64,000 nt of DNA, taken from contig NC_067120.1 of assembly GCF_021347895.1 (NCBI RefSeq), positions 14,307,361 to 14,371,360 on the forward strand, read 5' to 3'. This DNA comes from Acanthochromis polyacanthus. Taxonomy: Eukaryota > Chordata > Actinopteri > Pomacentridae. The position numbers were made by a program, and so were the translations under genes. Shown here one piece after another: positions 35,201 to 64,000 of this stretch (position 1 is its first letter; the number at the start of each line of letters is the position of its first letter). The notes below the pieces were generated by a model. That model was not told where the DNA came from and did no database searches. It saw only the letters and a program-made list of their open reading frames with translations.

Positions 35201-38200
35201 CAAGTCTCTGCAGCCGTTTGAAAGAGGACAAGGCAGTTGTTCAACAAGTGTCCTCCAAAATTAAATACAGGGAGCATGACTCTGATTAGACTCCATGTGA
35301 AAGAGCCTCTTTCTCTTCTCAATGAGAACATTCCTGACAATTAGGAGGATGAGTACAGCTCTGTTTGTCTCTCGGAGGCAACCTTGTCTGTTGGGTCAGA
35401 CACTACCTGGGAGTCACAGAGACCATGTGATGCATCTGCAGTGCCAGCATTAACAAATGGCAGGTGAGGAGCCACTAGCAGAGCTAAATCAGGTTACCAA
35501 TCACAAATAGCAAACAGTTACAATTAAAACAACAAATATTTTTAGTATTGTTGATACTAGTTACAAATGATGAGCTTCAGAGAAGACTGCTTCTGACTGG
35601 AAGAAACTTTGTGTATTTTAATTTTTTGCTTCCTTGTGATAGAAATATTGACTGAGCCAATACAGCTTTCAATACAAGTAGACATAGAAGTCTAATGCTC
35701 AGCTTTAGAGCCAATGAGAGCATAAACAAGAATGTCATTTGGTTTGGATACTTTATGGTACAGCCATAAAACCAAAATGCCGAACTCTGGAAATAGAAGT
35801 AAGAGAAAGAATGAGAACAATGAAGTGTCAAAAGAAAAAAGTCTGAGAAAATAACAGTGGCTTGAGTTGAGAAAAATTAAGTTTCTTTCCAGATGGGGGA
35901 AAAAAAGAGAAAATGAAGAAGGCAAAAACAAAGAAGACATACAACCTAATAAAAATGTTGTGGGCCCAACGTAGAACTGGAGGGCAGTGGTTCTTTCAAA
36001 ATGGAAATTTATGAGGAAATGAGAAATTAATGGAGCACATTCAAAGCAAGTCATCAATATTCTTTAGATCACAATTAGGCAACACATCTCCCGTTGAGCC
36101 ATGCAAGCAACATGACCTTATACAGATGGCAATGACAGTCTGCCTGTTCACCACTCTGGATCAGACTGAAATATCTCAATCACTTGACGGATTTCTTAAA
36201 AGCTTGTAAAGCTGTTCATGCAGATGTTCTTGGTCCCCGAAGAATGAATCCTGATGATTTTGTTAAAACTCTGACTTTGTCTCTAGTGCCAACATGAAGT
36301 TTGTTTTTGGTTTCCAGTGAAATGGAATGGCATAAAATTTGATTTGCAACATCAGTCAAAACCGTACCGGCTTATATGCAAAAATTCTAATGGTAACAAG
36401 AAAAACTACAATGATGAAGATGGTAAACATTAAACCTGCAAAACCAGAGCCTAACATTATCATTGCGGGAATGCTAGCATGCCAACACCAGCTTTAGCTC
36501 TTGGCTATTCCTAAACACAAGCTCACAAAGTTGTCAAATGTAGTCTTGCAGAGTGAGTCCACAGTGCTGTCAGGGCTGGAGAAAGGTCATTATCACTCTG
36601 TCAAAGGAGGGATAATTAAAGTTCTGGTTTGTTGGTACTTCTTTAAACCAATCACAGTTGTTAGTTAGGTTGTTGTAAGCCCAGTATGCAGTGACAGTGC
36701 CTCTACAAAGCAGCGATAGAGAACATTTGCATGCAGGGAGGTGAGCACGAACATTGAAGTAACAAATCTGAGATTGAAAGCCGAGCAGAGCTGCTCTATT
36801 GCACGATTTACATTTTTATCAAAACTTGCCATTTTAAGCATTTAGGTTGAAGCATGGAGCTTGTTGAGGCGGTTGTTTCTCATAGTGTAGGGTACTTTGA
36901 AAACGGTAGCATGCAGATAGCTGAAGGAGAGGAGAATACTACAGGAAAGGCACAGTGGAAATGACAGATTTATGCCTACTGTCTACATCCAATAAGTCAG
37001 ACTAGCAGGAATGTAGACTTCTAAGTCGCTTTCAGACATGCACAAATCCTCAACAAAACCTCGAATATTTTCATTGTGTAGGTTGCTGCATGGAAGTAAT
37101 CGTTTTTGGTGGCAAATTACATTTTGAACAATAACATGTAGATAGCGGAAGGAGAGGAGAAAGCTGTGTGAAGTGGGAGGCTTATTGTCGCATCCTACAT
37201 CCGGTAAGCCAGATTTGGTTGGTCTTTGTAATATTTTTACATCACTTTCGTCACGGTACAAGTCTGTACTACATGTAGTCAGATTACTGGATAGACACAC
37301 ACATTAGATGAGCAACATGCTGGTGGTAGTTACTCTATTAACTGGGGAGGTCATACTCAATAATTTGGCTAATGCAGCAAATATTTTGTGAGAAAGTGAA
37401 ACTAAAAAATGTCTCTTAAATAACACTTGACATGACTAAACTATTCTGACTTTCATAAACATGAGACTTTCACAGTTATTTGCCTGACAACTGACGAGTT
37501 CAGAACTTATACCCATTATACAACAAATGGTTTAACTGCAGCTATCAACTGTTACTGTATGTGACATTTCACCTGTCTGAAGTGAAGAAACATGCATTCG
37601 TACATCCTGTCCAGCCCCATCCAACTGTATGCAAATCTATTGAACCCATTTCCTGTCTCTAACTGTTTTCAGCTCCCGACAGCGAGACTCGATCTGCACC
37701 TCCTTCCTCTCTGAGGCGCAACAAATAAAGGTCGCAAACAGAAATTGGCTTTAATGGAAATATAAAAAATGTTGTAATCCTTAGCTGTGAAAGGTCTTAG
37801 TCCCTCAGTAATGAAATAAAAGTCAGCGTGAAGCATCTGTGCTGACAGAAGTGTTGGCTCATTTAGGAGGCAGCATGGCTAAAGGCGTAGCAGATTGATA
37901 AGCTTGCTATCATTTGTTGCTTAGTGTTTTATTAGTAGCTTCTTGAACCTTAATGTGTTGCCCAATCCTTGCATGTAATGTGACTCTCTCGTCACTTTAG
38001 TGGGTACATCTAAATGAAACCATGAGGAACATTAATGAAAAAGTGACCGCAGAATGCTTTCACTTCAACAGATGAAGCCGGCAATGTCACGTGTCCCATT
38101 TATGAAAAGGCTTTTAAACTAGATGTTTACTTGTAAAGATGATTGGGTGAAGATGCACTCTGTCCTTGTGTCTCCCCTTGAACATCCACAGGCTGGTGGG

Positions 38201-40639
38201 GGAGGAGGGGGAGGTGACTGGGTTAGTTACACAGTCACCCACATTATCTTCCTATTCAACCTCCTTTCAAGGCAGCTCTCTATTGGATTAATGTTGGCCT
38301 GAGGGAGTGAGTGAGTAGAGGTAACCTGAACAGAGGGGAAAAGGGGGTCAGCCAACTGTTTCAAGTGAAAGTGGAATTTCGGGCATCTGTGTTTGTTTGT
38401 AATTGGGTATGTTTGGGGCTGAGTCTAACATCCTGAAAAGCCTAAGGGGTAGGGCAGAGGTTAGTCATCACAGCCCCAGTGAGCACCCCGGTGCATCAAC
38501 GGACAGTTTTTGGACCCATGTCTAAAAAGTCCTGCTGTCGTTGAACTTTGAGCATCCCTTAGTTTTGAAAGGTATTACCAACAAGTTTGGGTGGAAAAGT
38601 GACTTCTTCTGATCTTTGAACCTGCTTCTCTTCTCCTCTTATCCCTTGGACGAGTATTCAAAATCCTGTTGGGTGTGAAGATGTCAGCACTCTGTCACTG
38701 GCGGAGATAAAAGGAGCAAACAGGTTTCCGTTGACAGCTTCTTTCCTCGCCTCCTCGCAGTGATTTCATTTTCTAGGGCTGGCCTCCATTTTGCCGAGAC
38801 ATGCCAGGCTCTCCTCAGCTACTGGCAAGTACACGACGTGGACATCATGCTGCCTGCAATATGCTAAAATTACATAACTGATTTGAAATCAGATACATAT
38901 GATTTTCAGCCAATATTAAAATCTCAAACTGTGTTTTGAATCAAAACAGTGAGAGCAGATCTGAAGATTTATTGAAATATTAGCGTGGTGAAAACTCTGA
39001 CACAGGATAGCACGACGCTCCAGGAACAGCCTCCTACGGTCCACCTCTGAAACTCCTTGGGTGAAAGGTTACTGCTGTGACAGTGTCGGCTCATCTGAGG
39101 GTCTCTCTTTACCCCAAAAGCAAAACACCCGAGGGCAGAATGGTGGGCTTGTCTGGCCACCCCAACCCGACTCCCCAGGATCCTGGCAGGGAGGCAGAGA
39201 GTCCAGGATCAGGGCTCCCCCCTGCACAAATACAGACGAGGTCGTGGGTCATCTGGGGAGCTCACACAAGGCTTTCATCCCATAGAAGCTCATTTCAGGG
39301 GAATGTGGCTCTTTCTCCATCTAGATAGGAGTCCTCCCTGAGCCCTGTGTGGCTGTGCTGAACCCAGGATCCACAGACTTGTTCCCTTAGACTCGTTTGT
39401 TTTGTTTTGGTCCTGCGTTTCTGAGCACATCGCTTGGCCTCATCCAGACACTGCTGTGGGAAGATCAGGCCGGGTCAGCACACACATGGTGTTCCGTTAC
39501 AATCCAAACACTTACTAAAACCGTATCAAACGAGCAGATAGAGGAGACCTGGGTAGAAAAATAATGTTGCTTTATTTTTAGTTGTTACCTTGCTTGGTAT
39601 TGAGAGGACAGCAGTGGCTGATAAAGTCACTTGAGTCATTTCTAGAACAAAAAGACGACAAGGAAATAAACGCAAAGTAAGAGATACTAAAGCTCTTAGT
39701 GAAGTGCAATTCTGTGTATTTATTTAGTTTCTTGCTTCCACAAACCCAAGTCATATGTAAGTAGACAATTACACTGTCTACGAAGTGCTATTTTCAGACA
39801 GAAAGCATTTGACTTGCATTAGACTGGCCTTGAATGGGAGTCTCTGTATGACACTGCTCAGGAGGAGCATGCGGCAGCAAGAAAGCACAACAAAATGTGA
39901 GTGTAGAAATAGTTTACAACCATATTTAACGACAGCAAGATGAGGAAAGTAATAAAATGCAATAATTTCAGTAGTGAAGTCATAAGACGCCTTCATAGTT
40001 GCTCTTCAGGATGACTTGGGAACAAAGCACATCTGGCCTTTTCCTCAAATATTAAAGCTAACATCAAAATTGCAGGATATTAGTGCAATCTTTTCAGAAT
40101 GCTTGGCATATGGTGCAATTTCTGTCTGCAATTTGTTCAGCTTCATATGGGAGACTGATTATCTTCATTACCCCCCATGTTCGTTTGCAGCGACTGATCT
40201 TCTGCAAGTTCACGCTGAAGATGGCGTCTCTTAACACGAGCACAGAGAAATTCCTTCTTTTCTTCTCTTGGAGTTTATTACTACTGTGTGTGCGCATGTG
40301 TTTGAGGCAGATCTTTGGTGATATTCGCAGCATGTGTCCGCAACTCTTCAATCTCGTCCTCTGAAGTCTTCCATATGTCTCCTGTTTCAGCAATCAACAA
40401 GCTGCTTCGTTTTTTACATTAGACCGGGGCACCTCCATGAATATGTTAAAACCACGGGGTGATAAATATAATCCACATTCAAGTTTCCAGTGATAAAGTG
40501 TTTGTTCTATTGCTAGCACAATCCTCCAGGAATATGCATCAATTACTGTGTTCCTTGAAGACTACATGTATTTGGCCAGTGTTGTTTTTTTTCTCCTTTC
40601 AGACGTTCTACTTCAGCATATTCTATTTAAAATAAAATA
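26201..40639. other. Long unique intergenic DNA, repeat-poor
   Basis: No protein-coding exon is supported. Open frames of 100-146 codons (27031-27399; 28433-28873, open on both strands; 35692-36057 minus) lack family motifs and splice context. A 224-bp-spaced diverged duplication (GATAGC.GAAGGAGAGGAGAA at 36917 and 37141) is the main repeat. Several patches read like conserved non-coding DNA. Confidence 0.55.
33410..33600. promoter_or_regulatory. Candidate conserved non-coding element with an octamer motif
   Basis: A repeat-free stretch carries a perfect POU octamer ATGCAAAT (33518-33525), with balanced composition unlike its A+T-rich neighbours. Enhancer function is inference; cross-species alignment would decide. 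Confidence 0.25.
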
Positions 40640-41625
40640 ATAGATGCTACATCAAAGTGCCAAATGTCAGCTTTAATTCGTGTCAGTATTGAAAAAACCC
40701 TATGGGAGATACAGTCCTTTCAACACCGTGAGACTAAATTAGACTTGAAATATAATTGGACATTTGGCCATTAAATGTTTTGAGCAGCTGTGTGTCATTT
40801 CAGTATTAGTTCATTTGTGCATAAAAGAGGTCACATGTGGCTCAAAGTTGACTGGGAGTGACTGAGGTGAAGTCCTCTGTCATATGCAAGTGAAGAAGAT
40901 GACAATGTGGCCTAAAAAAAACAAAAATCCATGAAATAGACATACAAAAAATACAAAAATGGAAAAATAAACTGATAGACCAGGGAGTACAAGTCTTGTG
41001 GATGAGCAGAAAATCATTTGGATGATGAAGAAAATCTCCTTTGGGACTGCAGAGCTAGTCAGGAATGCTCTGCAGGTTGCAGATGTACACGTTTCCTTGT
41101 CAAAATAAGACTTCATGGCCAGAACCTCAGAGGATTCACAACAAAATGTGCACCACAGAACAATCAGTTCGCAATACGATGAGTTTGATAATGCAACAGG
41201 ACCATTCTGTACGCTGAGATTCAGCGGAATGTATCAATATTCTCTGGATGAAATTGTATCATCTGACAGGAAAGCAATCCAAAACATATGCCCAAAACAA
41301 CAAGAGAGCCTGTGAGAGTGCGGAGGCAAAATATTTTTGACTGTCCAAGTCAATCGCTTGATCTCAACCTGACTGAGATGCATTCCACTTGTTGAAGACC
41401 TGAACTGAAGTAAAGGTCTGGAGGAGCATCACCAAAGAGGTTTCTGACTGCAAAAGGATTATCCACAATGAAATGTACTGGTTCTGCTTTTACTGCAGTC
41501 ATTTGAAGTCAAGAAAATTAAAGAAAATAGGGGGTATATCTCCTACATAGGTCTTTCTATATTTAAGCTAACCTACTTAGATTAAACCTGACATTTGGTA
41601 CTTTAACATGATGTCTATTAATGTA
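40640..41625 (+). mobile_element. Decayed Tc1-like transposon, nearly complete
   Basis: Long imperfect inverted ends: 40643-40718 (CAAAGTGCCAAATGTCAGCT...CCCTATGGGAGATACA) against 41545-41621 read on minus (TAAAGTACCAAATGTCAGGT...CCTATGTAGGAGATATA). The + strand interior at 41265-41400 encodes NPKHMPKTTREPVRVRR and PSQSLDLNLTEM, the Tc1 catalytic segment equivalent to DNDPKHTAK...PSQSPDLNPIE. The first Asp is degraded and stops interrupt the frame, so it is inactive. Confidence 0.75.
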
Positions 41626-44600
41626 ATATTTGGTAATTCAGCAGCTGATCAACAGAAATATGTTTGGAACATCCACCTGCCATCTGGACTGTTACTGCAG
41701 ATTTTCTGAACTTGTAGTTCATATCCAAATGTGATTCTTTTAATGTGTACATGATATTTTACAGAATGCATGCAGATCAGTGCTGGAATACACTGAAGAA
41801 GACGATGAATCAGGCACAATCTACTATAACTTGATAAAATTCTGTGAGCACAAGAGCTCATACAAGAAGGCATCTTTGTCTGTTATTTGAAAAACAGCAG
41901 TAAGCATAACAAACAGCAAGTATTGACTATTTACATTATCAATTGATGTGAAAATTGTTTCCTCAAATCATTTATGAACTTGTATGGCTATAAATTGTCA
42001 AAGAATACAAAAAATACCCATTATGATTTTGTAGACTAAAACAAACAATCTTAAAAATCTATTTTCTATTTGTTTTTTTTTAATCTGACAGAAAATCCAG
42101 AGCATAAAACATTCATTTAACTATAATATATGACATTTATAGATGCATATATACAGAGAGAGAGATAAGAAAAGCATAAAATAGAACAATGAAACAACTC
42201 AAGTGAATGAATGTTTGGTGTTTCTAATGGAACAGTAAATCTAACACAAATTAAGCATTTAAGATGTTAATAATTTAGAAATAATTGTCATTTTAAGTTA
42301 TTTTCATAATGAATAGATCTGATCAATTGTGTAGTTATTTTTTTGTGAAATTCCAATTTTCAAAAGTCCTCCTGGAACAGAAGTCGGCCTCCATATATTT
42401 AACAAACAGCATCAGCAAATCATCAAATGATGAAAAAGATACATTTTGTGCCAGCTTAGTAATCAGTTAATCAACTAATCATTTAAGCTAGAAAGCAATT
42501 CAAATTACTACTTACAAAGAATTGTTCTAACCTTAATCCCAAAGCCACTAGCAATGTAAAGTTAAAGAAATGCATTATTAAAACAACCATCAACAAAAAA
42601 CTTTTGAAAAGAAAGTATATTTTTATAGAAAAAATACAGTTATATAAGATTGCATTTACTTTATATTTTAACTAACTTTTTTCCTCAATCATTTCAATAA
42701 TTTGTGAAATGTCAAAAAAAAATAGTGAAAATATTCTCAGCAGAATTCCTTAAGCCTTTTTCTTCTATAATACTCAATTATATACGCAATTTTTTTAAAG
42801 CCAGAAGAACGCCTTAATTTTACCTTTTGCTTTGAAAATGACCAAAACCTTTTACTTATTTTCAGAGTAGTAAAACACAGATTGAACTTTCTCTACATCC
42901 TCCTTTCTGCTGCTGCCGTGATGATGGATGGAGCTTCAGTCCTGTGTGTCTTCTTCACATGGACTAACTATCCATCCATGCCCGAACCAGATATAGAGCT
43001 GAGAGATGAAGGCAGCACAGCATCTCCTCTGTCTGCCTCGCCTTGGTCCTGTTTATTGAATTATACATCAGTACAACCGCTGCCTCTTTTCTCTCTGCCC
43101 TCATCTCTGCTTAATATGATCAGAGAATGTGCTGATGCAGTGTGTGCCCAGCTCATGTGAAACCAATTTAAAACTACACATAAAAAAAAAAATAATAATA
43201 ATCTGGTGTCCCCTTTACTCTCCCTCACGAACACGCAAAAGGGTGTGGTGTGTGTGTGCTTGTCAGACAGGGAGAGACCCCCGTCCTCGTAATAATCGTC
43301 CTGTGCAAACCTCAGCAGGGAGCAGCAGCTGAAGGTTCGTCCACAGGTGAGAGAGTTCTCTGAGACTCAGCCAAGCAGCGCCTGCAACAATGTGGTAATG
43401 ATTGAGAGCAGAGTGGTGTTTACAGAATGTATGCGGTTTACAGTATTGTGTATTTACACCGCACGCAGATAAATATTGTGGCAGCATCACCAGGGCTCGT
43501 CATCTCGTCGCCATGGCAACAGATAAACAGTTTTGCGGATGAAGCGAGCTCTTTGGGAGCTGGAACAAATCTCGTCTCGTTAACATGAGGAGGCGACTCA
43601 TGTTTGAATCTGTCTACCTGCAAAGTTACACAAACACAAATGTCAACATCTGAGGAAAGATTCTCAGTCACTTACAGGAGCAACACCTCAGTGAGCTCAA
43701 TCCCTTCTGGATAACTTTAAGATGTGAAATTCTTTTTCTTTGAATGCTGTGAAAATTTGTGTCTTGTATTGTTTTTCAGATAAAAACTCAAGTTCAACTG
43801 TAACTTTGGGTTAAATTTTACAATTAAACAAACAATTCCTTCTTGTTTTGAAACAAAAAAATTGAAAATCTAAAAGTGCAAATATATTCTTCTAGATACA
43901 AGTTGTCTGCTATCCCACTGTAAAGGCTGCTTGTGGGCCACCAGACCATGACTTGCAGAAACCTGTGTCCTATGCTCACATAAGCTCAGATTTAAGGTGA
44001 CCACAGAGAGATTTTAATGATTATAAAAACTGTTCCTGTGTCAAATCCTTCTGCACAGTGAAGCTTAAACATCTGGGTGAAGGAACAAAAAGCAATCAAA
44101 AGGGGGGTTTAATATAACCGGCAGTCACAGAAGACAAAGGACGGAGTTGTGGCAAGAGTTTCTACAGACACACGTGCAGTATAACGTCTTATATCTTTTT
44201 AAAAAATAAATTAAATTGGATGTTGACTGTGGATATGTGATCTGCAGCTGCCGATTTATGAATTCCCGACAAATCTTCTAATTACAGAAAAATTCAGTTT
44301 TTGAGGTGACCTGGGCATCACAGGAAACATGTACCTGCTATCTGAGCCATCTGCACAGCACAATTTAAATCAAAGTCATCACTCCACAACGTATCGCTTT
44401 AAAAAAAAAAAAAAAAGCTTCCAATGCACAATAACAGCATGCTGCCTGTACAGTTCCCAGCCCTCGTGCCAGGTTTCCCCACAGTTTAACTGAACATGGC
44501 AATGCTAAGACACAGTTTAACCTAAAGCACTTTCTCCAGCCCATTACCGCCCCTCCACGCCTCTCATACAAGAAACTGATAGCCAGAGGAGTTTCAGGGA

Positions 44601-46135
44601 CCCTGCTGCTGATACACTAGAGGTCTGTGCCAACATAAACTCCAGAGGCTGTGAGCTGCTGCATCCGTTGCAGAGCTCGTCCGCTCAGCAGCGGATACCT
44701 GGACATAGTGCCTGCTGGAAATTAGACAAACAAGTCACCGTTGAGGGGAAACCTTTCAGAGAGATTGCCATGCATGGGTGATGCCTATCTGTGACAGCTG
44801 AGACTCTGGCCTGTGGCAGTTGAGTGGTTTATATTAGGCTGGCTGCTTATACATTGTATTAGAAGAGAACTCTGCATGACAACATTTAACTTCTCGTTTT
44901 TTAATCATGACAATAATTTCAAAATGTTTCCATCAGCTTTGTCTTGTAGGCTATGATGAAAATTGGAAACTTAACAAAACAGACATTTTAAATATTTATA
45001 GCCTTGTCTTTATTTCTTATATTTAAAGGCAGAATCCTGCATTATTCTGTGCACACAGCTAGTTTAATTATTATTTTCACACTAAAAGTCTGACACAATT
45101 CTAAAATCTTTTTACCTCAATGCTCTGAAGAAACTTTACAGAGATTATTCAGAAGTCAAAGGCAACAGAGATTTGCTGTTTCACCAAATAAATAGAAATC
45201 TTTCACTCAGTTCCTCTGAAAACAGAGTGAAATGCAGAACTAAGCAGAGAAAGCTGCTGAATATCTGACATGTTCCCTGTTTCTGCCTGATTGTGTCAGT
45301 TACATATTGATAGTACTGATATGCAGACAAGCTGATAGTCAAGGTCAGAGGAGTTTTCTGTTCGATTCTGAGTTCTCCTCAGGACTTTTCTACAACAACA
45401 CAAAGGCCTAAAATAAACTACAGTACGAAGCTGCGCTAAAAACAGTCAAAATATAAAACCAGACGAGGCTGAATTTCACCTCATATTTAAAGCCACAATA
45501 TAAAAAAAAAATAAGTGAATGACTAAACACAGGTTGGGTGGCTTGTTGCACAGCTAGAATCAAACTCGTTAGGTTCCACTTTACGGGAGATTAACAATGA
45601 ATAATATAGTCAGAATTAGTCTCGTTAAGGAATACCTGCACAGCCACAGAGGTGCCGGTGGTGAAAAAGACGACAGCAAAGAGAACGTACAGTGGATTTT
45701 TACATTATTATTCATTTTACAACTCACTAATTTAATTTGCAGTTTAAAAAAATGTGACCCCCTCGGAGCAAGAAACAACACATGCTAAGAGATTTGTTGC
45801 TGCTGGGAAGGCCTTCTGATTAGAGGAGTCACATTAAAGAAGAGGAAGAAAAACAACAACAGAAAACAGCCGACAGCTTCGAGAGCAGCTTTTGATTTTT
45901 GGTCATTCATGCTGTTTTAGTTCTATCTTTTATTTTTAAGAAATATAATCCTCCTCCTGGCTGCAGATGTGGCCGACATTATGCTGCGTAAAAACAAGAG
46001 TCGAGCCACGTCTCCAGACGCAATTAATGCGCGAGTTACGCACCAAAGAAAGAAAGAACGAATTTCAAACACTGAAACATTTCGTTACACCTCTTTAAAA
46101 TAAAATAGTTTACAGCAACTTACAAGGATAGCCAC

Positions 46136-46136
<1 letters not shown>
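41626..46136. other. Unique intergenic DNA upstream of alx4
   Basis: Mostly A+T-rich, with a poly(A) run at 44400-44416. No exon or transposon was recognised. Short frames such as 42882-43160 have no support. Confidence 0.55.

Positions 46137-46191
<55 letters not shown>
46137..46191. repeat. (AAT)n microsatellite
   Basis: About 18 uninterrupted AAT units, 1.3 kb upstream of the alx4 start. Confidence 0.95.
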
Positions 46192-46339
46192 TTGTAAGGA
46201 CCTTAATAATGAAACCATCACAACCATGGTCATGGATGTTTAGGAAGACTGACTTTTCTCAGTTATTTATTCAAACTGTTGGGTGTTTTCAAACCATTAC
46301 CTCCAAATCTAGATTATATAAATAAAAAAAAAACCCTTA

Positions 46340-47457
46340 AGGACGTGATTTGAGACAGCTTATCCAATTTGCCTACGACAGACATAAAGGCCGATCTTGT
46401 TTCATTAAAAGACTTCAGTCCAGCGTTTTACAGCCAAGACAGGGCCAATTTCTGGAGCAGCGTCGTTTTGCCAAATTGCAAAAGCGCACCAAGCCAAGTA
46501 TTCCATTGCTCGTCATGGACTTAATGCTCTGTAATTAATTCAATATTAAAAAGTGCCCGATTTTGTTTCTGTAACTGCTAGACTGGAAGTTGTTTGCGAT
46601 GGCGCGGCTCTAATTCTCCTTTATTGTGAGCGGATTGATCAGCAGTGACAGACAGACTTCTGACATCAGGTCGTGGTCAAACGGTTCATATATTTTGGGT
46701 TAATATGAGGCTTTAAAATAATACACAAAGAAAATATTTATGTAAAATTTGATCGTAATATCAGCGGACTTTACGCGCTGATGATGTTGCGAATTCCTGC
46801 ACTGATCCTCATATTTACACTTGATTTTAAGCACATACTGGGATCAAAGAGGACGCAAATGTGATTTTACACAAATATCAATTAATGACCAAGTGTTTTA
46901 CCCTTGGCACAGACGATTCTTGACCTGAAGAATGCCTTTTTTTTTAATTAGTGAGAGTAGCCATGCCAGAGCAGGAATCAAAGCAGCTATATTCATCCTC
47001 TAATTACATTAATGTCATGTGTTGTGTCTCCCGCGTGTTTACCAAAAGATCTTTTCCCCCCTTCTGAGCTTGACCTCCCATTTCTACTGGCTGCATAATA
47101 GCGTAGGCTGCAGCTCGGTGTGGGCCTATTCAGACGTGCGTAAAGCCTGAAGGTCGGAGAGCTGCGTGCATCAGATCCACTGCAGGCTACTGAGGCGGCA
47201 TCAGCTTGAGCAAGGCATTTCTCTTTTTACCCCGACAAACCTTCAGGGGGCTTTTAGCATTTGTTCAGTCTGCAGTCTCTGGAAAACATCTGATTCATTT
47301 TTTAACCAGTCCCAGATGCGTCAGTGTGAGAGTGTGTGTGCATGAGCGCGGCAGTGCGAGTTTTGTCAGCGCATGAGAATTTGGGGAGAATATCTGCTGT
47401 CTAGAGAAGGGGAGGGAGACAAGTATCGTGTGGATTTTTTATAATAACTTTTTAGGT
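46340..47457 (+). promoter_or_regulatory. alx4 upstream and promoter region
   Basis: Contains a composition-balanced patch at 46350-46545 ending TAATTAATT and a palindromic homeodomain-type site TAATTACATTA at 47001-47011, 450 bp before the start codon. No clear TATA box fixes the transcription start. The 5' UTR probably includes the purine-rich stretch before 47458. Confidence 0.4.
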
Positions 47458-63761
<16,304 letters not shown>

Positions 63762-64000
63762 TGCCCCGGCCCACTTGCACCCCGCCCCCATGTGGAGCCC
63801 GCTTTGGAGCAGCCATCAGCGAGCGCTGTGGGGGAGGAGGGGGTTTTCTTGAGAGCACTAATGATAACACAGGTCAAATGAACAGGGAGAGACTGTGGAG
63901 ATAACAGAGGCCATTACAGCGGCCAACGCAACCAAGATATCTGTGACTATGACAATCAGCAGATGCTGAAAGTGAGAGAGGTCTGACTCAGATGATGTTA
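63762..64000 (+). other. alx4: alx4 3' untranslated region, start only
   Basis: Non-coding sequence follows the stop to the window edge. No AATAAA is seen, so the 3' end lies outside. Confidence 0.7.

Overview
The window is nuclear DNA of a ray-finned (teleost) fish, most likely a percomorph. The evidence is two intact vertebrate developmental genes with GT-AG introns, about 60% A+T intergenic DNA, long (CA)n and (TA)n microsatellites, and many fish-type DNA transposons (Tc1-like, hAT-like, ISL2EU-like, TTAA MITE) and non-LTR tails. There are no bacterial features, operons, CRISPR arrays or viral genes.

Only two genes are complete enough to name. lmo2 (coding span 7802-10326, + strand, 3 coding exons, 160 aa) encodes the two-LIM-domain bridging protein of haematopoietic and endothelial transcription complexes. 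alx4 (coding span 47458-63761, + strand, 4 coding exons, 364 aa) encodes a paired-type homeodomain factor of craniofacial and limb mesenchyme; lmo2 linkage points to the alx4b duplicate. Every coding junction was followed in frame across canonical splice sites. The genes lie in the same orientation about 37 kb apart, and their shared neighbourhood, not a shared pathway, is what links them.

Layout. 1-7.3 kb: lmo2 upstream DNA with a TTAA-flanked MITE (4119-4256), LINE tails, a long (TA)n, and an E-box/ETS/GATA cluster near 5.5-5.7 kb. 7.1-11.3 kb: lmo2 promoter, gene and 3' UTR. 11.4-26.2 kb: a dense transposon nest. Its centrepiece is an ISL2EU-like two-gene element (14698-17457) that keeps the THAP-domain first exon of the transposase on + and the first exons of a SWIM/YqaJ-type partner protein on -. 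That partner gene was later broken by a palindromic satellite-like element and by a Tc1-like element. The nest also holds a 729-bp TIR element, a long foldback, an L1-type ORF1 fragment, a BED-like fragment, Tc1 and hAT ends, and a 1.3-kb TIR element carrying a RecQ-like helicase exon. 26.2-40.6 kb: mostly unique non-coding DNA, a good place for enhancers. 40.6-41.6 kb: a decayed Tc1-like transposon. 41.6-47.4 kb: unique DNA and the alx4 promoter region. 47.4-64 kb: alx4 with long introns; intron 2 holds an unexplained antisense ORF with a 3' splice site and a poly(A) signal. The alx4 3' UTR runs off the window.

All family names rest on motif recognition by eye; no database search was possible. 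Repeat-family labels are less certain than the two gene calls.
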